Shown: positions 37,064 to 55,395 of the stretch, piece by piece
Layout: the number at the start of each line of letters is the position of its first letter
Numbering within the stretch: position 1 is the first letter of the stretch
Assembly: GCA_963966185.1 (NCBI GenBank)
Contig: CAWZYM010000380.1
Span: forward strand, 590,001-654,000
Source: Rhabditoides inermis
Lineage: Eukaryota > Nematoda > Chromadorea > Rhabditida > Rhabditidae
Length of the DNA: 64,000 bases
Direction: 5' to 3'
The notes under the pieces: model-generated
The model's input: the letters and a program-made list of their open reading frames with translations, nothing else
Databases searched by the model: none
What the model was told of the DNA's origin: nothing
Position numbers and translations under genes: made by a program

Positions 37064-37745
37064 CCAGAGCAAGAAGTACGGACTGGAGGTGAACAGACAG
37101 AAGACGATGGCAATGACCAACGCGCACCAGAAGGACCAGGACAACTCGAGGATCGAGTACGTGCGGGAGTTCATCTACCTGGGGAGGCTGAGCTGTGAGA
37201 AAGACGACACGGAAGAAGTCACTCGCCGCATCCAGAGCGGATGGGCTGCCTTCCAACGACACAAGCATTTCCTCACTCTACGACGAGCTCCTATGCGACT
37301 GCGCCGAAAGGTCTTTCACGCCGGAGTACTGTCCTGTCTGACCTATGGATGTGAGAGCTGGAGTCTCACCCAAGACGAGCTCTTTCGACTACGGACAACA
37401 CAACGGAAAATGGAACGCCTGATGCTAGGGATCAGCCTGCGAGACCGGATCCGAAGCAGCAACATTCGGCAGATGACTCGTCTGAGAGATGTCATGCAAG
37501 AAGTGAAGCAAAGAAAATGGAAGTTCGCGGAACGTCTCTTCAATGCGGACGGCTACAGATGGGCGAAGGCAACTGTCAACTGGAAGCCGAAGAAGACTGC
37601 TCGACCGGGCAGACCTTACAAAGAATGGGAAGATGACTTCACGGACGCTATGCAACTTCCGAAGAAGAACGATGCAAAGAAGGAATGGCGACGCATCGTC
37701 ACCGAAGACCGCCGACTATGGACTGATCTATTCTCCCAGCGCTAG
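37050..37745 (+). pseudogene. 5'-truncated non-LTR retrotransposon reverse transcriptase (RTE/CR1-like)
   Basis: An uninterrupted frame of about 230 residues matches the last part of the RT and the C-terminus of endonuclease-RT proteins: KYGLEVNRQKTMAM, EYVREFIYLGRL, VFHAGVLSCLTYGCESWS, RQMTRLRDV, KTARPGRPYKEWEDDF. The catalytic RT core and endonuclease are missing because the copy starts at the palindrome tip. The frame is intact, so the insertion is young. After the stop, a short 3' UTR ends in an (ATTTG)n-like tail at about 37795-37820, as expected for these elements. Confidence 0.85.
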
Positions 37746-37819
37746 TCGACCACCTCTCATGCTATATGTACATGAAAATGCGATTCTGGATAAGTATTTG
37801 ATTTAATTTGATTTGATTT

Positions 37820-37820
<1 letters not shown>

Positions 37821-37864
<44 letters not shown>

Positions 37865-37880
37865 GAGAGAGAGAGAGAAT
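37821..37880. repeat. (GA)n microsatellite
   Basis: An almost pure GA run directly follows the retrotransposon tail. Confidence 0.95.
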
Positions 37881-39644
37881 GTGTGTGTGTGTATGTGAGA
37901 GAGAAAGAGAGCATCAACTTCAACATATGAGGAGTTTTTGAACGTTCGTTTAGTTCACAGTTTTTAGACTAGTTTACACACATGAACGAAAAGGTAGGTT
38001 TTCCACAAGGTGTGTCAGGAGAAGAGAGAAACACATTTGAAACGTATCTCGTTATTGTGATCTTTTTGTTTACTGCAGTAGCCGTCTATGTTCCACTTTC
38101 CGTGTCCTGGATGACAAATTTCAATGATAAACATGATACAATTTCAATGATAAACATGGACGCGGAGAGAGTACTATAAAAAAGAAAGGCTGGCCCATCA
38201 TCTGTGCGAGGGCCAACTATGTCCTCTGATGAAGTCACATATGTGACACAAAAGTATGATGAAAATGAAGAAAAAATCAATGCAACAAATAAGTGCGTAT
38301 CAATCTGTAAGACCAGCAGTTTTAACTAATACCCACCCCTGCCTGGAGGTGGCGTGGGAGAGCGGGCGGAGGAACCCGAGTGAGTACATAAGGAGGCAAT
38401 GCACTCTGGGGCAGGCACCAGTTTCCACCACGGTAACGTCTCGATAACAACGCTCTAGAATCAAGGGGAGGGGAAAATTGCATCTGATTATAAATGTAAT
38501 AATAAGGAAATGAATGTGATCGTGTGTGCTTCTCATCAGGTAAATTCTCACGCTGTGTACACAAGATTTGACAGTGGTACGCATAGTGTATATGGTAGGG
38601 GGCTCGAGATGGGGCAAAGACGTGTATGAAGTTGTCGTTGATGGTTCTCGGTGTTGAGAATGTGTAGAGTGTGCGCCAAGGATGGATGGATCGTCTGCCC
38701 TCGATGAGAATGGACTCGAGCCCGCGCGGCCGAAGAGAAGCGTGTGACAGCCGACGGTGAACACAGCAACATGCCTTACCAGCACAACTCACCCGTGGAT
38801 CAAAGAAACATAAGAGAAAAGGATCGAAAGGGTGAGAGTCAGTTTGTCAGACTGAGCACTCTAGTGAGATCGATTTTCTCGAGCGAATTTCGGAATATGT
38901 TGGAATTTCGCGGAGTGAAAAGACGAGGATACGCTTTAGTCAGAGTGCAAATGTTCCTGGTAGTTCGCAGAGTGAAGTAGTTATGCCTAACTGTATTGTG
39001 AGTCGAATGTATTTTCACTATCCGAATATGGATGCTCGAGGAGCTGAATTATTATGATCATGAGATATCTAAAGTCAGGTGAGAAAATCCTATATTATCT
39101 TAACCGTTTTGCATTGCCTTTCCTTTTCTCCAATTCCATGTTACTGTTATGTTCTTGTTCTCGCGTCATCATCGATGAATGTGGTTTAGTAATATTCGTT
39201 TGATCCGTGAACCGCAATTTCCGAATGCGTCCATGTATGGCAAAATGATGAACATAGTCAACATTTTTACGATTTTATATTTCTCAATAAACCGTAAGGA
39301 AATGCGATAGAAAACCATCAAAACGTTTCAAGGTTCGGCATATTTGTGAAAGGAACTTTTCCATGAATTGCAGTAGAGAACAGCATGTATTCCATGACAT
39401 TCCACGTACGCTTGGATAGATACAAATAGAATACAATCCTCGATCAGCGGAGCGAGAGAAGGAGAGTGAACAACATCCCTTTGTTGATCCCCCATCGGCG
39501 CTGTCCCTCTCCCCTCTCTCCTCGCCACATGTGTTTATTGTTTATTCTCTCTCATTCTCTGCGCGGCATTGCAACAATTTCCCCAGTGTTCTCCTGTCTA
39601 TTCTCAGTTTTTTTCCCGTGTTCTTCATTCATCCACATTTTCAG
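37881..39644. other. Intergenic region before the DUF229 gene
   Basis: No gene could be supported. Short open frames at 37982, 38256 and 38744 have no family resemblance. It presumably contains the DUF229 promoter. Confidence 0.4.
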
Positions 39645-44558
<4,914 letters not shown>

Positions 44559-44935
44559 TGTTGTTGTTGTTTTTGTTGTTCGTTATCGGGTCCTAATAAA
44601 TGTCTTTACTCCAATGTTGCTCCTTCCTCTGACAGCTTTGGCTCTGTAGTCGAAACATGAGATTGGAAATATTGTTCTCTCATTGAATGTTCGCGTCGTC
44701 TTTTTTCCGAGTCGTTTCAAAATAGATGAGCAGCCACCTGGCCGCTTGACCCAAAAAAGATAACCCCCGTTGTGAATAGGAAACATGCAAGTAAAAAGGT
44801 TAGCCGATCAGCCTTATCACCCCTCGATCCATGCCCATCCGTTCCTATCACTACTCTCGAAAAGCGCTGATTGCGCATCTGATAACATGCACGAAAGCCA
44901 TGTCTTCCCTTTGAATTCGACATTGTCAGTGGAGA

Positions 44936-45718
44936 ATGAGGCCGCTACTGCTGCTTCTTCTAGTCGCTGCCGCCGCGCAGGTATATCGATTTATCGATTT
45001 TTTGAAATGATTGGACGAGTCTAGTGATTGAATGATAGATAAGTAGCTCAGAAATAGTTGTCGCTCAGAAATAACAGTATGTCATATATCGGTCGTCTTC
45101 TAAAAAATATCAATCCGTTATTGACATGATTATCGATCGTTTTATCGATTGCAGGCGTCGTGGCTGGACATTCCGCGTCTCGCCCTCAGGGCAGCCAACC
45201 ATGCCATGTGGAGGGATATGCCCAAGCCGCAGGAAGCAGCACATGTGCCAGTAAGCATATTGATTTATTGATGTTTGCAATAGGGAAACCAGTAATTATA
45301 CAATAAATAAACATTTGGTTTTATTCAAGAATAATCATGGAGGCATTGGATATCAGCGCCTATAAGCGATACGCTAATAACACAACATACATGAGTGTAA
45401 AAGACAGTGTGCATTCCTCGACACATCCTTCCAGGACGCGTCTGTGGAGGAGCTGTTCACATCGGAGGAGACTGACGAGAGAGACGCGGTGAGGAGGGAC
45501 CAGGTGAGCGAATACCCACATAACCACGAAAGAGGAATACGGAAGCCTCTGTCAGAACCGTAGAGGGGTAGAAAGAAGGGAGAAAGGATACGACTATTGA
45601 AACAATACCAGGACGAGTCTTCCTCCTCCTCCTCCTCCTCTTCTTCCTCCTCTTCTTCTTCTTCTTCGTCTTACGAGGACTCATTCGCCGGATTCCAGGA
45701 GGTACGCACCTCCTCTCC

Positions 45719-45753
<35 letters not shown>

Positions 45754-48700
45754 AACTTCCATATCTCTCCTCCTCTCTCCCTCTCTCTTTTTCTCTCAGC
45801 CTCATTCCTCCTTTCCATTTGTCTCATCCTTCTCTCTCAACTAACAACAATTTTGTCAATCATAAATCAATATCTCGTTCAGCTGCCCGAGCCCGAGGAG
45901 CTGCGCCGTGTTGCCTACCGCAAGGTAATTGATAATTGATATGTTTATTCAGTATCAGAAATCACAAAGTCACCATCACATAGTCCAGCAAAGAGACATT
46001 GTGAAGACTGTGCCGCATAGGGCATAGAATGAGATTACAAACAATTATCAATCAGATTCAAAAACTTATCAAACCTTGTTCAAGCTATTAAGAACCAATT
46101 CATAAACACAGCTTTCTAATCAATTCATAAATGTCAATCAATGGATTAATATTCAATCGATAGCCGGCGGACTCTCCGCTCGTCGATGTCCACGAGGAGC
46201 GGCCGGAGGAGATCGACGAGGACAGCGACGAGGAGGTCAAGGTGAGGGGCGGGGCTTGTGTGGGCGGGGCTTGGATGGGCGTGACTTTGCAGGAGATCTT
46301 CGCTCGCGACCAGCCCCTTGCACTGAAGCCCGCCAAGAAGGAGAAGCTCGCCAAGATGGTTTGTCTACCGTAACCTGAATCGACATTCCAACGATAGAAA
46401 TAGTAGGCCTATGACCGCGATAACTAAAACCAAATACCGTAGCTCGAATTCAGTGTACCGTACTCCGTTGCAGGATAAGATGGTGGACGACGAGTCTCGT
46501 CCGTTCCTTAAGCACACCTGCCTCAAGAAAAGCGGCAAGGAATTCAAGCACAGGTAGAAGACGATAGCCAATTCTCTTTCGAAAAGTACGTAAGTAAAGA
46601 GAAGAGGTTTGTTTGGATCTGATTCAACAAAAGCACATGCATAAAATCTCTTCGCAGCTGACTAAAATATCAAAACAAACCTGCTCTTTCGAATCACTCT
46701 AAAATGTGTTTTTTAAACATTAAAAAATATATAATGTAAGGTGACTATGAAATAGGCCAAATTTTTCATTATAAATCACTATAAATAAATTATTATCATG
46801 CATAATATTTATGTTCTATTTTCATAAATTCGAAAAAGCAGGTTTGTTTTGATATTTTAGTCAGCTGCGAAGAGATTTTATGCATGTGCTTTTGTTGAAT
46901 CAGATCCAGACAAACCTCTTCTCTTTACTTACGTACTTTTCGGAAGAGAATGGATGTCCTTTTCTCAAATTTCGAAGAAATTTTTTTGAAATTTTTACAT
47001 TGGTGAATTACGAAAATAAAACATACGTACATATACATAAATACATAAACATAAAACATATGTACAAACTCACTGGTCAGAATGACATGATTGAAAATAC
47101 AACTAATTTATACAACAATACAACATAGTAATATTCACTGGTTTGAAATTATAAAATAGTTTCTGTGATTCCCGCTTTTTTTGAAACTGATAGATCATGT
47201 GCTACCGAACAATGTTGTGTTATATACGAATGTATCTAAATTAGAAACCTTCGAAATAGCTTGATCGAATCGCTCACGCGCCTGCCGGTCGCTCATTGAC
47301 GCGCGCTACACACGTTACAAATTACTCTCTTCTACCCTTCATTTCCTAAGCAGTTCCATTACCTAGCAAGTTACTAGCTAGTCGAAATGAAATTCTACCA
47401 CGAGTAAACTAGCCATTCTTCACTAGTTATCATGTCATATTGCGAGTGCATTAGTTATCATGTCATATCGCTCTGCTCCTTCGCTATTCGCAGCTCCGTT
47501 AAAAGTTTGTTTATCAGCAGTTTCAAGTTATACAATTCAACCGTCGACCTAGCCAATAAGGGCACTGACCTAAGGCTCTCGAGTACAAATCGCCTGCTTA
47601 CAAGGGGTCCATCGATTAATGCAATGAATTTGGATCAGATGACGTCACAGACTTCTGACTAGAGGCTCACGAAAGTTGTGAGGGTGGTTGTCACTCCACC
47701 GTGACTAGCGGTACATTATTGGCCGCCGAGAGGATTGAACTCGGGACCTTCCGCATGATAGCTGATAGCTGCGCGCACATCCACTGCGCTAGCCACCCCA
47801 TATTCTGAAAGAAGTTTCATGGAATAGCTCAAGTGGTAGGGTGAGGGCGTACTGGTACTAACCAGGCGCGTTCGATCTTCATATCTGCCAGTTTGTTTTG
47901 CGAATGTTTTGCGAATGTTTGCAAATGAATTCGAATGCTGCTTTTGGAATCATTTTTGTATGCACATACGTATCATATAAAACACACTTCATTAGATTTT
48001 GAGCCACTGAAACCTCGGTCATGAATTGTACTTGCAGAGCCGAGTGCGTTAAACTGATCTTCCTTATTATATTATGTTAATGGTAGTATTACTGTTAGAA
48101 TTGGGAAGTTGTGGGACAGAGATCAAATCAGCCTCACCCGCACTGCTCTGCTCCTCCGCTATTCGCACGTTCTTTAACTGCCGAGCTGTCTCACTCGCCC
48201 TCTCCTCACCGATCGATCCATTTGATTTCATCAGGCCGGCTGCCCATTCTGGCTCTAGTCTCTAATCGCACGAGAAAGATAGATAGCGCGCAGAGAGCGT
48301 GCGCAAGTGATAGAACCAGACGGTCAGAGACCAGAGAGAGAAAGAGAGTGGCTGATCGAAAAGCGGGACATGCTCGGCTGGAAGAAGAGAGAGCGCGCAG
48401 AGAGCGTACGCTCGTGAGAGAGCCAAGCGGCCGGGATGTGAGAGTGGCTGAGCGAAAGGCGGGGCATGAGCGTTCGGCCAATCAGATTGCACAGACAGTG
48501 GGCCGAGCGACCAATGAGCGCAGAGTGCAGTGGGCGGGGCTTACGTGATGCACACCGTCGTCGTTCGTAGTCGTCGTCGTCGTCGTCGTCGTAAACACGT
48601 TTAGTGGCAGAATGAGCGAAAAGTTGTCTTGGATATTTTGGATGCCGCAACCGAGATTAATTTCTCGAATCATACTCATAGGTCTTGTCAAATGATATTC

Positions 48701-49474
48701 TAACAAAAAAACACATACTATGGAGTATATCGTATTGGGATAGAGGAAATTGAGTATGCCTTGGGGGTGACGCGCTGCGCGCGTCAAAGATCAAGACAAA
48801 CGGGCGGCGCTGCGCGCCGCCCTTAATTATTATCGATTGGAAGTTGGAATAATTGCAGCGAATAGATCTTTTGCATTATGATGTAGCAGTGAAACATATA
48901 CTAATACTGACATGAGAAATAGCATTGATAGCAAGTAATATAGCATTCATTTATGTTCTATCCATGCCAGAGTATCTTATCATTTCTCAATGTCAGGACG
49001 TACCCGCGTCACTGGGAATCGGCGAGCTTCGACTTCGCTGCCCTCCCGAAGGCACTCGATTGGAGGAACGTCAACGGTGGGTTTATCTACAGCGAATCAG
49101 AATAGTTACTTTTAGGGAACTTTCTGATGAATGTCAGTGTCCTGTTCAAACTGCCAGTAGAAAAGTGAAACCAATGTTGTCATTATTATTGTTATCATTC
49201 ACATTTATTATCGCAGGCACCAACTACTGCTCGCCGAACCGTAACCAGCACATCCCTGTCTATTGTGGAAGCTGCTGGGTGTTCGGAACGACTGGTGGGA
49301 GAGAGAGAGAGAGGGGGGGGGGGAGAAGGAGAGAGAGGGAGAAGAGGAAAGAATGAGAGAGAGTGAGAGAGGGGAATAAGAGAGAGCCTGTTCAGGTGCT
49401 CTGAACGACCGCTTCAATGTCGCGCGCAAGGGAGCCTGGCCTATGACCATGGTGTCGCCCCAGGTACGGACAAG

Positions 49475-49521
<47 letters not shown>

Positions 49522-50181
49522 CTCTTCCTATCAATCTCTCTCTACTCTACTCTTTCTCTCATTCTACCCACCTTCTTTCTAGGAGATCATTGACTGCAAC
49601 GGCAAGGGCAACTGTCAGGGAGGAGAGGTGAGTTAGAAGACATTGCCTCATGAAACAGATAACAGAAGTGCAAATGAAAAATGAGATAATGAACTTGATA
49701 TTATTTCGAGACCGAACGTTCTATCACAAGTCACAAATAAATGTTACTGTACTCGTCTTATATGACTATGGAAATGGCATCATGTTTGCTAGGTGGGAGA
49801 CGTGTTGGAGTACGCGAAGACGCAGGGCCTGGTGGAGGAGGGATGCAACAACTACAGGGCAGTCAACGGAAGTGGGTACACTGTCTCCCTGTCTGTCAAC
49901 ACCGTCTCAGCTCTCTCCCTTTATTCGTACCATCTGTCTGATTCCGCATGTCTTTCCCAGTCTATAGACCTAAACTGGCTATTTTTTCCTACCTCTCTTC
50001 ACTCACTAGCGCTAGATCTAGTAGTCCGGGTAGATGTGTCCGTCCGTCTGTCCCTACCCCCTCCCCTCCTTGCAGTCTGTGACCCGTACCACCGCTGTGG
50101 CTCTTGCTGGCCCGGCAACTGCTTCGCCATCCAGAACTACACTCGCTACTACATCAAGGACTACGGAAAGGTGGAGACAGT

Positions 50182-50252
<71 letters not shown>

Positions 50253-50998
50253 AGTTGATAAAGCCCTTTTTGACGACGACACATAGATACAGTCCTAGAA
50301 CCTTATTGTACAGTAATCTCATCACCTACAGTACCCCTCTTTCAGCTGGACGGCGGTCGTGAGGCGATGCAGGCGGAAATCGCGAAGGGCGGGCCCATCC
50401 CCTGCTCCATCGGAGCCACCCCCAACTTCGAGTACCACTACACCAGCGGGGTCTACGAGGAGAAGAGCAACCTGGAGGTGGGGCTCTCATATAGTATGAA
50501 CATGTTTCACTCATTCCCGCTAGTCTCCTTTTCACAGATTGCCTTCTTCAATACTCATTTTTGGTCCAAAACAGTACAGTATCAATATGTACATACCGTA
50601 TACCTCACTCAGAAAACAGTACCCTCTTGTTTCCAGGCCAACCACATTGTGACCGTCTCCGGATGGGGAGTGGATGAGCGGGGCGTCGAGTACTGGATCG
50701 TCAGGAACAGCTGGGGAGACGCATGGGTACGGGACTCACAGTTACAGTAATCCCTACCGTATGCCACTTAAAGTAGCCGAATGGTTCATCAGAAACTCGG
50801 AAGAAACGAATGTGTACGATAGTGTACAGATTACAGTAATACTATTACGTCTTACAGTAACTACTATTTCAGGGAGAGAACGGCTGGTTCCGCGTGCCTA
50901 CTTCCACGTACAAGAACGGCACGGGCAACGAGTACAACATGGGCATCGAGAGGGACTGCTACTTCGCCGACGTCGACGTCTCCAACCTCCACTTCTAG
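44936..50998 (+). CDS. CTSZ: Cathepsin Z (cathepsin X-like) cysteine protease with extended acidic/Ser-rich pro-region
   Basis: Lysosomal papain-family carboxypeptidase. Seventeen exons give 452 aa (human 303). Residues 1-15 ([15 protein letters not shown]) are a signal peptide. About 160 residues of Glu/Asp-rich sequence with a run of about 18 serines follow, then the family pro-region ([15 protein letters not shown]) and mature enzyme ([12 protein letters not shown]). The cathepsin X mini-loop HIP precedes the catalytic Cys ([10 protein letters not shown]). The catalytic His and Asn lie in [10 protein letters not shown] and WIVRNSWG. Exons: 44936-44980, 45155-45250, 45435-45503, 45612-45701, 45883-45924, 46164-46241, 46293-46358, 46474-46553, 48997-49076, 49217-49294, 49396-49463, 49583-49627, 49793-49871, 50076-50170, 50346-50477, 50637-50726, 50873-50998. 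An acceptor (attgtcag) lies 6 bases before the ATG. AATAAA is at about 51207. The 2.4-kb intron joining pro-region to mature part carries several repeats. Confidence 0.92.
46577..46955. repeat. Fold-back element, family A copy 2 (in cathepsin Z intron)
   Basis: Arms of about 120 bp (46577-46697 and 46834-46955) around an AT-rich loop. In order they contain gaaaagtacgtaag, caaaagcacatgcat and aaacaaacctgct, paralleling the element at 11060. Within each copy the arms match each other far better than they match the other copy. Confidence 0.85.
47717..47799 (-). repeat. tRNA-like segment, minus strand
   Basis: On the minus strand TGGCTAGCGCAGTGG (A-box region, 47781-47795) and GAGTTCAATCC (B-box, 47732-47742) are well formed. 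The acceptor ends do not pair, so it is a tRNA-derived repeat. Confidence 0.6.
47820..47892 (+). repeat. tRNA-like segment, plus strand
   Basis: TAGCTCAAGTGGTAG resembles an A-box and GCGTTCGATCTTC a B-box, about 45 bases apart. It sits immediately beside the opposite-strand tRNA-like segment at 47717-47799. Confidence 0.5.
48558..48595. repeat. (TCG)n microsatellite
   Basis: About nine copies of TCG/CGT in the long cathepsin Z intron. Confidence 0.9.
48768..48786. repeat. Perfect GC hairpin with TGC loop
   Basis: Stem TGACGCGC / GCGCGTCA with loop TGC. It has the same GCGCTGCGCGC core as at 12030 and 48802. Confidence 0.8.
48802..48822. repeat. Perfect GC hairpin with TGC loop
   Basis: Stem GGGCGGCGC / GCGCCGCCC with loop TGC, 15 bases after the previous hairpin. 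Confidence 0.8.
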
Positions 50999-51501
50999 AT
51001 GACGTCGAAAAGGATCACGTCTCATATTCCACGATACTCCCTAGTTACACATCTAGATAAAGACGTTTACATGTTTGCACAATGTTCACTGCACACCTTT
51101 TTTGTGGATGATTTTAACGTCGATTTATAGATGACGCCGGAGAGATGACGTCACACACCTCTGATGTCACTATTATTCAATGATACTTTTCGTCTCACAA
51201 CTTATAAATAAAGACATGCACGCATTTTCAGATTTTCTTTCTCTATACTCCCTCTTTCTCTCGTAATACCAAAAATGTTCACTGTTTTTTTTTTGCATAA
51301 TGTTTATTAAACCCGAACCTCGAACAATAATTGAGACTATAACAATGTGATAGACACGGGGGTGGGTAAGTGCGAGTGTGGAAGTCCATGGAAAATACGA
51401 GCTGTGACGGCACAAAGAGTGAGCTACTGCTAACAACAAGAGACTATCTGATCTGCCACTCAATCAATACTCTAATCTACTGTACTAATCAATACTCTGA
51501 T

Positions 51502-51954
51502 CTACCTGTCGCTGGGAGCGGGCTCGTTCAGGTGGAGCGTGTTTCCGTACTTGGCCCGCTGTTCCGAACTCGCCTCTCCTTCAGCCAACCTCCGCTCGCG
51601 CTCCTCCTGAAAAGAAGAAGTTGAAAGTATTAAAACATTGATGTGATCGAATGTTGTAAACAAACAAACGCAGAACATAAAAAGGCACCTGTACAGTGGT
51701 CTCCAGGTAGGGGATGGGCTTGGGACGGGGTGCCAAGTGCCGCTCGGCGAAGTACCCGATCGTTCCAATTAGCGCCGCCGCCGGAAGCACCAAGTAGCCC
51801 GAGAAACGCTGGCCTGAAACGTACCAAATACTGTACAAAACAAATTTACACGCTATGAAACGTACAAGTTACGTTAATGGCAGAAAACCAATGAAAACAT
51901 TAATCAAATTCAATGAAAATTAGACTCACCGAGCGCCATGATGATGGGCCACAT
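51502..51954 (-). CDS. SMIM12: SMIM12-like small membrane protein
   Basis: Three exons (51954-51930, 51813-51689, 51606-51502) encode 84 aa, close to human SMIM12 (92 aa). It begins MWPIIMALGQRFSGY and has one membrane segment (LVLPAAALIGTIGYFAE), then a charged tail with ERERRLAEGEASSEQR. The vertebrate protein also starts MWP and has a similar PVAFVVGAVGY-type segment followed by E/R-rich sequence. Function is unknown. An acceptor (agtttcag) lies 9 bases before the ATG. A minus-strand AATAAA lies near 51301. The gene is head to head with RMC1. Confidence 0.75.
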
Positions 51955-52235
51955 ATCGTGTCCCTGAAACTTGGGAAAATATTAGAAGAACAACAAATAA
52001 ACAACAACGAAAAGTAAATATTCGTTCCGTACTATTGGCTAATTTGCGAATAAACTAATCGCGCGCAAGCAAATCCTTGCACATTTACAGTTTTTGCGCA
52101 CAGTGAACCAGCTGTTTATTATTGTTTATTTTCCTTGTTTATATATACGTTTCACATAGGATTTGTCTATGGATTTGGTTGATGAACGTGTTTCTAATTT
52201 ATCAATACGTATTCCAGACACATTCGAATGAGGCA
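51955..52235. promoter_or_regulatory. Shared divergent promoter region of SMIM12 and RMC1
   Basis: Only about 280 bases separate the two start codons, each preceded by its own acceptor (agtttcag on minus, tattccag on plus). No TATA box stands out. Confidence 0.5.
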
Positions 52236-54113
52236 ATGCTGAGGTTAGGTGAGCGCGCGGTTTCCTTCGAGGCCAGTAACACCCTCTCCGACATCTTCTT
52301 CGACAATGATGTCTCCAAGGTTTGAAAATTTAACGTAATTAATAAATTACTATCGTACAAATCTGCACTGTGCGGGGGAACGGGGCGATCGGGATGACGA
52401 TCAAGGGCGTCGACAGCGACAAGGTCACCACGGCGAGGTGAGAGCAGGGAGTTCTTTGGGAGAGGCGAGAGTGAAGCGTAGTATAATCTTTTTCTACAAT
52501 TATGTATATGTATGTATTTATCAGACACAATGATTTATTTTCGCACTTTGGTACCGTCAAAACTGTAGTCATTATGAATGCAGTGCAGGATCATGCTGGA
52601 GTAGAGAGACAACTTCGTGCGTCCTATTTTCTTTTACTCCAGAATCAAGGACGCCGGCAAGTTGAAGACGGTCATGTTCAGCCCATCTGGGCGACTGGCC
52701 AGCGTGCAGCGCGTCGACAATGCCATCGTGAGTACACCTTCGAAATATCGAATATCGGTTTGAAGTGGCCGAATCCTTGTTCTATGCCCTATCGATCAGG
52801 ACTTCATCCGCCTCCCCTCCTCCTCCCCCTCTTCTCCCTCCTCTACCTCGACAGATTCGGTGTGCCAGGTAATACATGCCAGTTTACAATTCGACGTTTG
52901 TTTTAATAATAATAATAGTAATAATATAATGTGTGTGTTGAGGAGTGGCGGCAGGCGTGCAAGATGGGCAGCGCCGTCATCCGCGCCGTGCACTGGATCA
53001 GCGCCAGTCAGGTACGGTAGCTTTGAGAGTTACTGTATTCGAAATTACTGTTACTGTTGGACCACAGCAGTATGTATGTAAGTTCTGAATCATGGCGTTA
53101 GGATCTGTGCAAATTTGGATAATGTAACGAATAAAAAAGAATAAGTATCACTATGCCTATATTACCAAATCCAGATTGTGCTGGTCACCTCGCTGGGGGT
53201 GGAGCTGTACCAGGTGACGGAGGAGAAGAAGCAGACCAAGCTGTTGAAGACACTCAACATCGCCGCCGACTGGAGCCTGTACTATGTGGGTGATATCTAA
53301 TGATTTATTATTATTTCACTTTGAAGTTGATCATGGTGGGTTTATTGTTTGGTTTCAGAAAATGTACGTTTCATCGGTGGATTGAGTACTAGCTAACTTC
53401 TTGCAACTTCAATTTTCCTTATTTTATAGATGACTATTCTATAATGTCTATTCTATAACAATGTTTTGTTTTATACTTTGAATATCAATCAATCAATCGT
53501 TTATCCGGAATCGTTATATCTGAATATGACAACACAATCATGATGATATGAAGCATACAGTAATGCCTAGGATGCTAGATACATAACGCCGGGGAAAGAC
53601 AGGTAGGTGACAAAGTTTTACTCGGGAAGGATTCTTGTCGATGACCGAACATTCGGCGGCGGCGGGGTAAAATGAAGACCCGACCGCACGCCGCGGGAAA
53701 AGAAGAAGAATAAGAATACTTTGAATATCATTATTTGATATATCCTTCCCACTTCATGCACCATAAACAATATCATGAGCTATATTAATACCGTAATAGC
53801 ATACATCTTCGCTTCGCACAATGAATCAGAATCAAAATATTTATCTCGAATCAACAATGAATACAATTTAATAACTAATACTAACTGATAAAATTAAAAA
53901 CACAAAAAAATGCTACTGAAATCTAACGTAGCGTTGTGCAGGCGCCGTCGTCGCTGCTACTGCTCGCCTCCGGTCCTCACTCCTCCGTCCTACAACCCAT
54001 ACTCATTCAACACGGACAACTCAGCAGGATGGGAAAGATAGAGGTGCGATAGAGGATAGAGGAAAGATAGAGATAGAGGCGCGCGGGTGGCATCTGTCGG
54101 AGGAGATGCGTCT

Positions 54114-54160
<47 letters not shown>

Positions 54161-55361
54161 GTCTGTCTGTATTTCTACTTCTATCACTGCCTCTGTGATC
54201 TTTCGCTTTCTAGCTTCCTCTATGTGAAGGAAGAGTATGGGTGGGGAGAAAAACATACATATCGTATCTAGCGCACACTGCTGACTCCTTGTCTGCCTCT
54301 ATCTTTTTCCCACTTCCTCTCTGGCGGAAGAGAAGGAGGGAGGAGAGATATACAGAGACAGCTTCCAGGTCGACTTTGGCTACAGCAACTCCAAGTCGAA
54401 GCTGCTCGAGAGGGACGTGACGATCGGCGCGCTGTGGGTTTATATCGATTTATTGATTTTGTCTTTATGTTTTCATTAAAAATCTTTAATTTATCGGATC
54501 TGTTCGGGTTAGAGGGTGAGTTGGTCAGTTTGATTTTGTTTTTCCATGTTGTTGCATAATCGGTTTCGGGTGTCGCATTGGTTTATTAATGCGGTTGTTT
54601 GCGTAATCTGTAAGACTGTAAGTCATCAACGAGATCCGTAATTGAGAAAATGAGAATTGAGTATTTCCCACCATACCAGAAACCACGAGCAATAAGTTTC
54701 ACAGATGAATGAATCGGAAATGTGATTTGCGCATTCAATTTGTGATTAAATAGCTCTTGACTAAGAAGGGTTTTTTGAGAATAAGGAAAAGGTTTAAAAG
54801 AAGTTATAAGGGGAAACTTAGGGTGATATTAGCAGATTAACATAAATTTTTGCCTTGCCAGCTTGCCACTCAAATTCAGTTGGAAGTGAAATTCAAACAC
54901 TATGAAAAGAACAGTGACATGCGGAGGCTAACCTAAATGGAAAGCGTAACATCTACCGTTACCTACCGTAACCGCTGTCTCTTTCACAGATACGGCAGCG
55001 TGTACTGTATGGTGCTCCGCTACTCTGCCCGCGACTCGTCCACCACTGACCTCGCCCTCTATGAGGTGCACACCGACGCGGCCAAGACGAGTGCAATGAA
55101 ACACACACTCATACTCGGTAAGGGACTTATTATCGGTTTTATGATTGATTACGATTTGTTCATCGACTATTGTTATTGGATGGGGGAGATATTGAATCAA
55201 GGGATGAAAGCTAAATAATAGTAAACTAACGGTTCAAAATGCAACACAAGTGGTGATAGACTGTTTATGACATCGGCCGAGGGCCTATTATATAGATGGA
55301 CAGACAGACAAGCTCAATGGAGTACAGAAATTGCAATGGTTAGGTAAATCAGATAGGCATT

Positions 55362-55395
<34 letters not shown>

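Noticed and set aside
38256..38980. Frames upstream of DUF229 as a gene
   Set aside because: Short, unrelated to known families, overlapping on both strands, and without consistent splice signals.
48111..48548. 145-codon Arg/Glu-rich frame
   Set aside because: Repeated gagagc-like sequence within the cathepsin Z intron. The same sequence is open on the other strand too, so composition explains it.
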